Shown here: in pieces, positions 48,101-59,603 of the stretch
Position numbering within the stretch: position 1 is the first letter of the stretch
Layout: each line of letters begins with the position of its first letter
Origin: Isoetes taiwanensis
Lineage: Eukaryota; Streptophyta; Lycopodiopsida; Isoetales; Isoetaceae
DNA length: 64,000 nt
Direction: 5' to 3'
NCBI GenBank assembly: GCA_021234155.1
Contig: JAJEKV010000058.1
Coordinates: 5,092,600-5,156,599 of the forward strand
Made by a program: the position numbers and the translations under genes
Notes under the pieces: model-generated
The model's database searches: none
What the model was told of the DNA's origin: nothing
The model's input: the letters and a program-made list of their open reading frames with translations, nothing else

Positions 48101-49039
48101 ACTTATCGTGCTCATCTTTTTCAGCTTCTTAGTTAAACCTATTAAAAAATAGATAAATATGTACCTCGCACATCAATTCATCAATGTAAAGACATAGTGT
48201 GTCATTCTATATTTTCTAAGATAAATATTAATAATCTCATTGAACACCACCACATGGACTATTTAACAACTATAGAATTCTAAGAATGCAACATTCCAAT
48301 TAGGCATCTAATAAAACTTCTTAACATAATGATTTGTAATTGGGATGTATAAGTTTTACTTGATTGCATTTATTTGAAAGTGGAACTATAGAGTGATGAC
48401 ATAGGGGATGTGTTGGGGCAACATATAATCAATATATGGTATTATAATGTGTTAATTACAAGATATGCTGAAAGCAGACTTGGTTATTGTTACATATTAT
48501 GTTCAAGGGTTGAAATATAGTACTGTGATATATCAAATAATAATTGCTACATAGTCATGTAATATTTATGCAATGTCAATAGAATTCTTTATCTATAAAA
48601 AAAAGGAATGTGAAAGAACCCCTCATTTGTGAGAAGCAAATACTATGTACGCTGCAGAAGAATATGTCTTGTGAATACACTTTTCATTTATCCATGTTTT
48701 TTACAAATATTACCCAAGTAGTGTCTTGTAAGTCCACATTCGATATAATAACAACACTGTAGCTCTCCTGGTTCATCATGTCATGTAATTTTTTCGTCTT
48801 TTGCACTTCAAACCACTTGTTGATTTGAAATATTCAACAGTGTACAAAGTGCACCATAAAAAGTTTCTCGATTTATTTTGGTGTAACATTCTTTTCAAAG
48901 TGAATCCAAGTTCTCAACTCCCTCGATGAATTTTCCCTAATACTAGCTATCTTCCCACCTCTTGTAGATTAAAACATTTTTGTAATCACCATAAAGCATA
49001 ATTCTATCTTTTTTTAGCTTTTTAACTTATGCCTGACGA

Positions 49040-49069
49040 AAGCCCAGCAACGTTGGGTACTTTTTCTAG
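49040..49069 (+). other. Helitron 3' terminal hairpin and CTAG end
   Basis: CCCAGCAACGTTGGG forms a 6-bp stem (one G-T pair) with a three-base loop, then nine bases, then CTAG. This is the canonical termination signal of Helitrons. Confidence 0.85.
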
Positions 49070-49182
49070 TGATATGTAATATAGCAGCCTTAAGCAGACT
49101 TATATCAGTGTACAACAGCCTTCTCGAAAAACTATGTCAAATTCTTTTGCTACCAACATGTATCATTCTAGTGCATGTTGAT

Positions 49183-50378
49183 CGGTGCTTCGATCGGCTC
49201 CCGAAACTGACTTAAGCCGCCAACCGGGTTCGCCCAAGCGAACCCCAAAAATTCGCCAGAAAACCCGCTTGATTCGCCAAGGCGAACCCCGAATTGATTA
49301 ATGGCGGGCGCGGCGCTGGGGCGCCATGCCTCATGGCATTGCTACCAAACCGGGTTAGTACGGGTTATCGGGGTATCGATGGCATGGCGAGAGCATGGCG
49401 TGCATTTATTGCGGACTCGGGTTCGCCCAGCGAAACCTGATCGGGGGCCTCTGCATCAGAATCTCTTCTCGGAAACGCTTCAAATTGTTCAAAAAATGCT
49501 CCAATCGAGTTAGAAACCTGAGAAATCTCTCTGGGGTTTGTTCGAAACCTAAGAAATCTAGCTGGGTCTTGCTTGAAATGGGTCGAGTTTGCAAAACAAA
49601 ATCTATGGTTTTTGCGGCAAAACGGAGGATTAAACACTTGTCTAGCAAAAGTTTAAAAATCGATCTATTGCTGCATAAACTTAATAGTTCTGCTAGAAAC
49701 CGACCCAGGTTTCAGGAAAGCTTCCATGGATCGATTCTTTTTTGCTGCGAAAATGATGATCCAGAGCAGAAATTTCGAAACCTAAATTCTAATCACAGAG
49801 CCAGAGCTCCAAAAGCTCGAAATCGATCTGGGTTTTGCTGCACAATTGAAGAATCCAACAATTAATCCAAAGAGCAGCAAAAAAAAGGTCGATCAAGGGG
49901 ACAAAACCCAAATCCTAAACTCAAAACGGGAAGAATCCTTCAAAAGAAAAACCCACAATGTTATAATGCAAAATCCAGTTCCTGAATAGGAAGATAAATC
50001 GGCAAGGGGAAAAAAAAGCGAGATGGGCAGTGCAAATTATTCATCTGATCGGCCCTGCAGCTTCTCGGCAATCATATTCCAGTTTTCGGCCAGTGGGTTC
50101 GCCTGGGCGAACCCGGCAGGCCCGCAATAAATGCCTGCCATGCTCTCTGCCATGCCATCGGCCCTGCCAGCCAACCGTACTAACCCCGGTTTGGGGTTCG
50201 CCTGGGCGAACCCGGTAGCAATCGCCATGCAGGCATGACGCCCCCGCGACGCCCCCGCCACGTCAATTGCGGGTTCGCCTGGGCGAATTCGACAGGTTCG
50301 CCTGGGCGAATTTTTGGGGTTCGCTTGGGCGAACCCGGTTGGCCTGACGAGTCAGTTTCGGGAGCCAATAAAGTGGGC
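49183..50378. mobile_element. 1.2-kb Mutator-like (MULE/MITE) element with palindromic arms
   Basis: Flanked by a perfect 10-bp target duplication GCATGTTGAT (49173-49182 and 50379-50388); the target is single in unit A. Long imperfect terminal inverted repeats of about 280 bp share GGCTCCCGAAACTGACT close to both ends and continue inward. A 9-11 bp target duplication with long inverted repeats points to Mutator. Its arms are much more GC-rich than the surroundings. A 600-bp centre (49460-50040) has an open plus-strand frame (49395-49865), rich in basic residues and matching no family, so I do not call it a gene. Confidence 0.85.
49226..50337. repeat. eight copies of a GGGTTCGCC-GGCGAACCC palindrome
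   Basis: Near-perfect palindromes of about 20 bp start near 49226, 49271, 49419, 50095, 50194, 50271, 50293 and 50317, for example GGGTTCGCCTGGGCGAACCC. They sit only in the arms of the Mutator-like element. Confidence 0.9.
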
Positions 50379-50700
50379 GCATGTTGATTATATGTGTCCA
50401 TTATGATAAGGGGCATGTAATGTCCTAATGTGATACTCTAAATGATATTGAGCATAAGACTTCGATATTCCTGAGCAATGTTAAAAGTTTAGATGTTCCA
50501 TTCAAATCTAGATGATATTAACATGCTTCAAAGCTTACTATAAATGCAAAGTTGCACGCTCTCGAGGCAATAAGCCATCATTGTCTAAACTCTTCAATCA
50601 AAGATCCTAAAAAACAAGATACAATTCTCTCCACGAGCATAAGTCAACTCCACTCCTTTCTTATTTCTATGTCTTTGAATTAACTTTATAAAGGGACTCT

Positions 50701-51974
50701 TAAAATAGTAACATCAGGTAACATCACATGGACTTATCATTTCTATGTCGTCCAAGACATGGTCTTCAAATGTGCTCAAGAGGTGCATTGTTATAGCCAC
50801 AGAGCTCAATCCACTGAAGACGCCAAGTTTGTAATACTTTCTAGTGGTATTCATGGTCTGCTCAAACCATCCATTTGTCCTTGCAAAATCATAGAACATT
50901 CTTGTAAGGTCAGTAGCATGAGAAATGCTGAAGTGTGAAGCAAACATCAAGCTGCTATATAATCTGATACCACTGCCTATAAAACTGATGCTCTAATAAA
51001 AGGAACACCAGAGGTATTTTCACATAGACAACAAGATGCCAGAAATGTGCAATACTTTAGAACATTTTGCAGAATTTAGAAATGTACAATATACTCTTAA
51101 AGGATTTTACAAAATGTTATTTTAACAATCATGATTAACTACCAAAATGACATTCCTTACAAAAGAAGACGCACTCACATCTTGCTATGTATTGGATCCT
51201 TCCGAAATGAGGTCTATGGCAGTCGTCTTTGGTCGAATTAGGTCATCATTTGATGATGATATTCTGATAAAAGTAAAAAAGAGTTCTGATTTAGTGTGTG
51301 AAGCTAACTTTGTCATTATTATTTCTCTCAAAGACATTCGAGATGTCTGAGTTCAAGAAGTTCGTCCAAAGACGATGTTAGCAATCGCAAGTTTCAAAGA
51401 CACCCTATATTTTAAACCCCAACTAAATATTTATCTTATCAAAACGTTATGTGTTGCTCCATGCTAGATAACTATGGTCATGTGTAAAAGTTAATTCGTT
51501 CTTGTTATTGGAAAATTTTCAAATAATTAAGATGTCAAGTTTAAAAAGTTCATCCAAAGACATTAAATGTGGCAATTACCTCATAAAAATACAACCTATG
51601 TTACCAAACACAAGTTTCACCCCAATTAGATATCACACAAAAATGCAAATGAAGGATCTGAGTAGTTAAATACACATGCACTTTAAGACAAATACGTCCA
51701 ATCTAGCTCAATCTTTATGTTGAATTCAATCAATTTAGATGATTGTCTAATAGATCTTGCGTAATTTCCTTGGGTTAAGGGTTCAAGGCATTCCATTGTT
51801 CTAATGGTCCTAATATGCATGAAGTCATATCCTTGAGTGGCCAATTTGGTTGAACAGTAGAAGTAAATGTTTGTTTGACAATTGGTTAGGAGTGCATACT
51901 AACACACTTTACAAGGTATGGCCAATAATCCTCTTCCATCGGTCGTCTACTCCGAAAACATATGTTCTAGGGTA
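50701..51974. other. intergenic region
   Basis: No gene recognised. Short open frames at 50714-50950 (minus) and 51147-51350 (plus) have no assignable motifs. AT-rich. Confidence 0.5.
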
Positions 51975-52347
51975 ACCTTGACCTTTTAGTTGCAACTGCG
52001 CAATTGAACTGTCATTGCATGCCTTCTAGCATGCCCAGTCGCACGACGTCCCTTGTTCGAGCCATTGTGATGAGGCAAATTTGAAACCAGTGCTTGGGGA
52101 AAGTTTTTTTTTTGTTTTCCCTCTTAAAGTCTCTATTTGAACCCTCGAGGAAACCTTGCATGCAAGCTCTCGACCACTTTAGAGGCAGGAAAGGCTGCCA
52201 AAATGTAAACCCTATAGATTTAGTAGAGTTTAAGTATTGGAGCATCAAACAAATCCATTTGTCAATCCCATCATTCAAATGGTGGCTCATGTCCCACGAA
52301 AGATCCACAAAAAGAATGAATAGACATCCATTGCATGGATGTGCTAA
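51975..52347. repeat. diverged direct repeat, unit 1
   Basis: Matches 52622-52994 with many substitutions. Shared words include TTGTTCGAGCCAT, GAACCCTCGAGG and CAAGCTCTCGAC. On the minus strand both units keep a similar short protein frame ending GMLEGMQ / GMPEGME, broken by frame changes. Probably a relic of a retroelement. Confidence 0.8.
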
Positions 52348-52621
52348 GCCCCAAATTTTCCCCTTTCTGACGTAGGGTGTGACGGGGAAATGGCTTGTTT
52401 TCGCAGTGCGGCCACTCTAACGAGCTCAAAATGGAATTTTGATTTTGCGTATAAGTCCAAAGTATCAAATTTACTCTAGGGACCAGCTATTATGATCGAC
52501 AGAGCCAAACTTGATTCGCTACGGACTAATCGATCTTTCGCTCAAACACTCCTAACCTAGTACTACAGTGTGAAGATAGGATGCACTTGGAAATCCGACG
52601 CTTGATCGATCGTCTATGGTC

Positions 52622-52994
52622 ACTGTAGCCTTTTGGATGCAATCGCGCAGTCGTATTGTCATTCCATACCTTCTGGCATGCCCGATCGCATGATGTCTAG
52701 CTTGTTCGAGCCATCGCAATGAGGCAAGTTTGGAACCGATGCCTGCGGAGGGTTTTTGTGTTCTCCCTCTTGGGGTCTCTCTTCGAACCCTCGAGGGAAC
52801 CCTGCACGCAAGCTCTCGACAACTTCAGATGCAAGGAAGACTCTCAAAGCATAAAACCCTACAAATTTAGTAGGGCTTAAATATCGGGGTACCAAAACAG
52901 CCCCGTCTGTTAATCCCACTGTTCAAATGATATTTCATGTCCCAAGAAACCTCCCTACAAAGAAGAAATGGACATCCACTACATGGATGTGCTA
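52622..52994. repeat. diverged direct repeat, unit 2
   Basis: Second unit of the pair, about 645 bp after the first and GC-richer. Both end at ACATGGATGTGCTAA. Confidence 0.8.
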
Positions 52995-53071
52995 ACCGTG
53001 CTAATATATTAGGTGGAACGCTATGGTCTTTTACAATATCACCAAACTTGACATATAAGCACTATTAAATA

Positions 53072-53103
53072 CTAGTTAAGGTGCCCAACATTGCTGGGCA
53101 TAG
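53072..53103 (-). other. second Helitron 3' terminus, minus strand
   Basis: On the minus strand GCCCAGCAATGTTGGGC forms a hairpin, then about nine bases, then CTAG (53075-53072), followed by T. This is the same end type as the first Helitron. The element would extend to higher coordinates; its TC-type 5' end was not identified, so its length is unknown. Confidence 0.6.
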
Positions 53104-53187
53104 CTGAGAACCGTAAATGATATATTGAAGCAATTGTTAAATCGATTCACGTTTTTAAAATGAGACAATCAAGAGCATTCGACCACA

Positions 53188-53688
53188 TTTCTCACTTTCT
53201 CTTACTTTTTTCCTTTTTCTTTTGATTTTCTCCACTTTTCCTTTTTTCTATTTTTCCCTTGTCCCTTTCCCTTTTTTCCCTTTCTACATTTTTTGAATTT
53301 GCCTTCACTGTTCCATTTCACCCTTTTCCCCTTTCTGTTTTCTGCTTCTCCATTTTTCCTTTTCTATTTTGCCCTTCCCTCCCCTTCCCTTTTCCTCTTC
53401 TCTTTTCCTCGTGCCCTTTTTTCTAAATTTCCCTTCCCCCTTCCCTTTTTCTTTTCCATTTCCTTTCCCTTTTCCCTTCCCTTCTTCACGCCTTTTCTTT
53501 TCCCCCCTTTTCTCTTCCATTTTCCTCCCTTCCCTAGCCCTTGTGTCTTCTCTTTTCTCTAGTGCCCTTTCCCCCTCCCTTTTTCTTTCCCCTATTTCTC
53601 TTTCCCTTTTTCATGCTATGTATTCCTTCCCTTTTCCTCTTTCCATTTTTCCCATGCCCTTTTTCTCTTCCTTTTTCCATGCTCGCAA
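53188..53688 (+). repeat. 500-bp polypyrimidine tract
   Basis: The plus strand is almost entirely C and T (words such as CCCTTTTCCCTTCCC) with a few scattered A and G. Long open frames on both strands here are low-complexity artefacts. Such tracts can form triplex DNA. It begins about 85 bp inside the second Helitron terminus. Confidence 0.92.
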
Positions 53689-55040
53689 CACATGCTCAGT
53701 TAGGTTATGCCATTTCCTTTGACTTTGATGAAAGGTGCACATGGATGGCTTCTCTTTGCATTTGCATAACTACATGGGTTGTTATTTTATGAATTTTAGA
53801 GTGTTTATAAACAGTCCTGGAATTGGTAGACCATTCATGGAATTGCAGCCTGTGAAGATACACTTGCCATGATTATAGCAGCATATGATCTCTTTAATAA
53901 ATGTTAAATAGGAGAATCAGATTCCTTGGTTCCAAGATCTCTATTCATCTATCAAAATGTCAGTCGTTGAATTTATGCAACAGCATGAGGTAAATAAATA
54001 AAATTCTGAAAACAAAAACTGGCGACTGCATGAGGTATAATATAGTACAATACATTGTTTAGTATTTCAAATTGTTTTCAAATGCTATTAAGGCCATATG
54101 AGCTCAGGCGTCACATTAGTTGATTATCATTTTAGTATAGTGTAATACTTTCAAGTGGTTTTGGACAGTGTTGTCACGTACTTAGTGTACAGTACTTGTA
54201 CAGTACGTCTTCCAAGGTATTATACCTTTTATGTACTTTAGAGATTTTTTGTACGTTACGTACGTTTGCCATGTGCTGTTCTATTTTATGTACGTTTGTA
54301 CGTTACGTACGTTTGCCATGTGCATTTAAGATTAGACTTTTTTGAGGAGTTCCTATAAGATCTAAAGTATAACAAGTTGGTTAAGAGTTTTGGCTGGTCA
54401 AATAAGAACCTGCAATAAAAAGTTCATGTAAATGAATTGAACTTTATATTAAAGCAAAGAAATATAAGTTCAAAAATTTTACCTCCTCTTTGTCGAATAC
54501 TATAAGAGCTAGAAGCATACAATTAGAGTTTTTTTATTCTTGAAATTGACATTAAGCATTAGGAGGGCACAACATTGACATGATTTAAACCCATAATTAT
54601 TATTTTTTGACCCTACATTTTAGAGGTACAAGACATACTATACACTACCCAAGTTACTATAAGTACAAAATCGTAGTGTACGGGTACGTAAACAACGCTG
54701 GTTTTGGAGAAGTTTGCACTTAAATTTTGAAGTGTAGTTGAGGCATGTTCATTTTCATCTATTCATTTGAGACGGGATTTTTATGTGATGGATCTATATA
54801 AGGCACCCATTTCCATTCTAGCAATATGTCCCATTCTAGCTCTGTCTTTCCACTATCCTTACAACTTCTCTTTTGCTACCATCTTATTTATTGCCATTTC
54901 ATTATGTGCAGCATTGTGTTACGATTCAACTCTTTGTGAATAAAGGTTTATTTGTGATTAAAGGTTTATTTTATCTGCGGAGCATAACAAAATGCAAACA
55001 AGTCATTTTTTAATATGCTTATACTTTGAATTGCAAAGCT
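53689..55040. other. intergenic, GTAC-rich
   Basis: No gene recognised. GTACGTTACGTAC words are repeated around 54250-54325. Confidence 0.5.
54251..54323 (+). repeat. 26-bp direct repeat containing a GTAC palindrome
   Basis: GTACGTTACGTACGTTTGCC followed by ATGTGC occurs at 54251 and 54298. The core GTACGTTACGTAC is nearly palindromic. Confidence 0.85.
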
Positions 55041-55056
55041 ATTTAGAAGGATATCA

Positions 55057-58000
55057 TTGAGACACATATGTTTGAGTAGAACAGAGAAGCAGCAACACCA
55101 TGCTAAGCTGGAGATTGGTTTGAAGGAAGCAACTAGAGACATTGAAAAACATGAAATTTCAATTCAACAAGCAAAGGAGAAACTTAGCTGCATGGAACTT
55201 GTTCAACAATTGGCATTCACATATTTTGAATTTCATGGGGAGAGCAGGACCTATTGCTCTGCACCCGAGGCCAAATCCTCTAGGAGCTACTTCTGTACAA
55301 GAGTTCATCTCATTCAATTCGTGTACCTGCTATGGCCAAGGCTTTGAGATGTATGATTTGTTTTATGTATTAGTTGTACATGGATTTAATTGAGTCTACA
55401 TGTGCAAGTAGATGTACATGTTCTTCTATGGTTGGTGCATCTGTAGATGATTCATATCTATGTACCTTTGTTACATATATGTGCATTTTTTGGGCATAGG
55501 CCTATATTCTCTCTCTCTGCATGCTTGGGTCTATCTATGTACATTATGTACAATATGTATATTATTGTACATTAAACATACAATAGACGTAGGTTGAATG
55601 ACCGCTTTTAAAGTTACGTACATTTGATACATTTTACATGTTACAGATGAATGTACCAGAATGTTCCTGATATTTCTCATGTTTAAGTTCTGTTTTCATG
55701 TTTATTAACATTGAGTTTTGCTTTTATGTGTATTAACATTTAGATCATTTATTTATTTCCAAAATTAGGATGTTTATATCCAGAAGGCCACTTGCATGCA
55801 ACCTTCCATTGATGACATTGCTGAACCATCTGCACCGACTTTGTTTACAGATGGTAATTTCCATGAAAAGCTTGAACATGAACAGATGTCAGCTTCCACT
55901 TCCAAATCATCAACCAAGATGTCTCTGCCAGTAATAGAACTTGTCGCAATAGTGCAAGCTCAAACGTGGCAGTCTGAAATTGAAGAAATAGAGAAGATGA
56001 CAGTTTTGAGAGCTAGAGCAGCAAGAGTTGCAGAGACTTTACCAACTGATCCAACTGTATTCTTAGGTCCATCAGGAGCTGCAAAATCATTAACTGCACT
56101 AATTGAAATATTAGTAATTTGAAACGCTCCAGAGAAAGCTTCAGATGCTGTAAAATCAGGGTCTGCTCCATCAACAACATCAGCATCATCTGCAAAAGCT
56201 AGTTCTGTACCTATTACAGAGGCTACAGTGGATACAGATCTTAATTTTAACCCAGGCAAGTGCAAAGAAGAGGAGGCCCAAGAGGAAGAGGTGGGTGTTG
56301 AGTCTACTCCAAGGAGGAAATAAAAGAAGGTTGCTGCTGTAACTCCAAGAGGAAAAAGAACAGGCTGCAGCAAAAAAGAACCCTCCAAAAAGGAAATCCC
56401 CAGGCAAAGCACTACCACCACCAAAAAAGAGTTATGTGCAGGATTAGTTAACTAATTTTTTTAATCATCTCAGCTTTATGATAATTAACCATAGGTTTTT
56501 TTTACATAGGACAAGATCACAGGTTGAAACTAAGGATAAACCTACTTCTGAGTCAGAAACATAACAAGAGGACATTGACTGTGAGCTTGATGACATAGCA
56601 AACAAGGTGCAACAATCCACAAAAGATGCAGAAGGAGCAGCCTCTGACTCTGGCACAAAAGGTGGTGATGAAAGAACAAAGTGAGTATCTTGTCCATTCA
56701 TTACTTGTATAAAGTTTGTGATGCTAATGCTGTCGTTTCCTTGTACAGTTTAGTGGACCGACTGAAAAGGTTGGTCCCATTCACTCCTTACAGGGACTGT
56801 CCACCTAAGCCTGCACCTGTTGTGTTCCAAACTGATGTCGACGAGTTTTGCTGGAAGCTTGACTTGACATCAAAGATGGTAGATGTGTATGGGAGGTAAG
56901 CTTTTAAATATTTTTCTATTATTTCATTCTTACACTCATTTAGAGTATGTATTAATATGTCTTTTGGATTCATGTGCAGGTACCTTTGCAACTCTCTTTC
57001 ATCTGAGCTTAAAAACAAGTTCCTTATGTACAAACCAGAGAGCTTCCTCAATTTTGTGAGTGCTCTTAAGAACAGGAGTTCTGCTGATGTCCAGAACACC
57101 CACATAAGGGAAGGGTTGGATGGCATTGTGCTTGCACGATGTCAATATATTTTTGTCCCAGTTCTGCAAGAACCAAATTTTGGTTTGGCAATATTTGTGC
57201 TTGCTGGTCCACTCAAAAACACTTTCCCATGTTTAGTGAGTTCAAGCATACAGATCCTGTCTCCCATCAAAGGCTACGCAGTGGACGCTAAACTACTCCA
57301 AAAGTAAGTATCAGTTTCAGTTTCTTTTCAATAATTTGATTATTCTCATGTTGCAACTTCTTATGCTTTGCTTATTCTCACATTGCAATTTTGCAGGTTC
57401 CATAAGCTTGTGATCAATAACATGATATTGGGATCCAACAGCCTAAACCATGGCAGGAAGAATTTTGATGCCTCTTTCCATCATCCCAAAGTGCCTGAAA
57501 CCAGTAAGAACACTCCTTGCACGTACATTGTGGCTTATATGCACGCATTCATCGATGCCATGGTTGCTGCACAGCCAAGCTCCATTTTTGTAAGTAGAAC
57601 ATAGTATTTTCTTGTGCATTCTTTGCTAATACAATTTTTTAATGCTTGTGAACCATGCACATGACATCCAACTGGTTCACTTATGCCTATGCCAAGTCAC
57701 GAAGAAATCATCTAATAAAGGCTCTAATTGTCGAAGGCAAGATGAACATACAAAGTGTTGTTCCTACCATGGGTATAAGATAGTCTCTTGGCAATGTGAA
57801 TTACAGTTTATTATGAGCCATGCTCATTTTTTTTATATTCAACAATTAATGGAAATATGACTTTCTTATATCACTTGTACCTGTGCAAACATTAACTGTG
57901 TAATAACATGCATTTCACCGTAATACGTTCAATGTAATTACATTTCTTTTATTGTACAGTCATATGACTTATATAAATGCGAATCGACTCTCAAGTGTTT

Positions 58001-59371
58001 TGTTGTTGACACAGATGAATCATCTGGGGCAGGCAGGAAGCTCATTGTATTTGACTTGAATTATGTGTTGGGCAAGAGCGTGCACAAGATTGAACTGCTA
58101 ACTCAAGATACTAGAGGATTCAAAAAGATGAGATGAAATTCGATTTAGGAAACATGGTATTTTACTGTAGGCCAGGGCTAGCATCACCATTAGCATTTGC
58201 TAGAGAGCATTTTGGTATTGCCATTTGGTCATCACTCACATCAAAGAATCTGCAGCCTGTTGTGGACCATATCTGCAATGTCTTTGGCATAAGACTAAAG
58301 TTTGTTTACAGTCAGGAGCATTGTTGGTCTCTTCCACACAAACATCTTACTGAACCAGACAAAGGATTGTTTGTAAAACCATTAGTTGTAGTATGGAAAG
58401 AGTATCTTGAGCACTATGGCAATACAGTCCTAATCAATGGCGAAGGCGAAAGATACAAGGCAACTCTGAATCCTGCAGGAAGCTTTATATGTCCTTTCTC
58501 TTGGACACCAGTTCTACAGGGCGACAGGTTGCTTGTCATGGAACTCATTTCCTGGCTTAGTGGTTTAAAAGTTGCTGCAGATGCTACAAGTTAGTGAAAG
58601 AGCACCCAATGAGTAATGCAGCGGATGGAATGTTGGAGCAGGTTGAAGGCATTTTGCTAGCTAACTATGGCAATAACTTGGTTGCTCTTCTTTCTAAGTT
58701 CAGTCAGTACGTGGAGCAGGGAATAGAGAAATTGCCAAACTGTTATTGGCCTCTCGAATGGCCTATAATTGTTGGTACAAACTTTAACTGATGTACACAT
58801 TCTCCAGATATAAATATATGACAGTCTTTTTGGTATTCAAAGTGCACATGAGTACTTGTTTTGGTACATGTTTTTCTCTTCTTTCATATTTTGGTATAAG
58901 TTTCAGTGTCTACACATATTAAGTGATCATTATTTGCTTTGTAGATGAAGGGACTAATGTGCAAAAGTCTATTAAATTGTTAAGGGAAAGAATTATGTTG
59001 TGCTCGGATGCTCGAACCAATACGGAAAGCTACAAGTACGTTGGGTTGGGCACTAGTCCTCGCTGCCACACCACTCTTCCTGGAACTTGGAAAAAGATTG
59101 ACAATATAGAAGATAAGGAAGAATGAGACGAAATGAAAATTCTATTGGCAGCAAATCATTTGGTGCATAACCCTTAGGGACAACTAATTGTACTGGATGA
59201 GGAACAAATAGGATGGAGTAGGTTACTAGTGGCACGTGTAGTTGATGTAGCATGGACTATTGCTTTAGAGAGCACTTCTACAGCCAACTGGAAGAAAGAA
59301 AGGCGTGATGCAATAGTCACTAGATATAAGCCTCCTAAGGACATTTTGAAAGTACACCATGGACTATGAAC
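55057..59371 (+). pseudogene. multi-exon gene: possible Ulp1-like segment plus FCP1-like HAD domain, damaged
   Basis: Upstream pieces are a coiled segment (55057-55230), an acidic segment (55796-56120) and a Lys/Arg-rich low-complexity stretch (to 56440) with stops. Then come four exons with consensus splice sites and matching phases: 56749-56895, 56980-57303, 57397-57589 and 57960 onward. The first three encode YIFVPVLQEPNFGLAIFVLA and PCTYIVAYMHAFID, faintly like a Ulp1/C48 protease with the catalytic Cys kept but the His unclear. The fourth opens LIVFDLNYVLGK, frameshifts near 58127, and continues YCRPGLASPLAFA, GIAIWSS and VVDHI: an FCP1-like HAD phosphatase with DLN instead of DxD. Further frames (58594-59371) end in a basic helical C-terminus. 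The splice signals suggest recent function; the frameshift and stops suggest decay. Confidence 0.6.
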
Positions 59372-59603
59372 CTGTGGTGTAAATATGTTGTATTTATTTG
59401 TACAATATGAATATATAGACCATTTTTCATGAAAACCTATTCATGTCTTATCTTCATATTGATAAAATGATATTCAATGCTTATGCAATAAACTTTATTC
59501 AATTCTGACCAAATTGGGATATACAAGTTATTTTAATATATGTTGATGTACAACAGATGTACATTGATGTATGTAAATGTATGTTCACATCTCCAGATCT
59601 GAG

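Larger units (their letters stand above)
41606..49069 (+). mobile_element. 7.46-kb Helitron, apparently non-autonomous
   Basis: It starts with TC (TCTACATCTACATC) directly after A41605 and ends with CTAG at 49066-49069 directly before T49070, the Helitron A^T insertion rule with no target duplication. A hairpin (CCCAGC-AAC-GTTGGG) lies about 10 bp before the CTAG end. The empty site in unit A (ACCA|TTATATATAATATAGC at 40589/40590) confirms both ends. No Rep/helicase was found, so it depends on another element. Inside, segments around 43100-44280 have exon/intron-like texture (for example pyrimidine tract plus CAG at about 43190) and may be captured gene pieces, but I cannot name them. The rest is AT-rich and gene-free. 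Confidence 0.85.
41255..50700 (+). repeat. tandem duplication unit B, expanded by two insertions
   Basis: Unit B consists of 41255-41605, 49070-49182 and 50389-50700. It is interrupted by a Helitron (41606-49069) and a Mutator-like element (49183-50378). Without these it would be nearly the same length as unit A. Confidence 0.88.

Noticed and set aside
49395-49865. 156-residue open frame inside the Mutator-like element as a captured gene
   Set aside because: Basic, Arg/Ser/Lys-rich with no recognisable motif; overlapping open frames on the other strand are equally good.
50714-50950. Minus-strand frame as another PPR fragment
   Set aside because: It lacks the N-L-DxYxxCG and RDVxSW signatures seen in the fragment at 32.2-32.5 kb.
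53293-53792. Long open frames on both strands in the pyrimidine tract
   Set aside because: They translate to low-complexity Phe/Pro/Ser/Leu or Glu/Lys/Gly runs and reflect base composition only.
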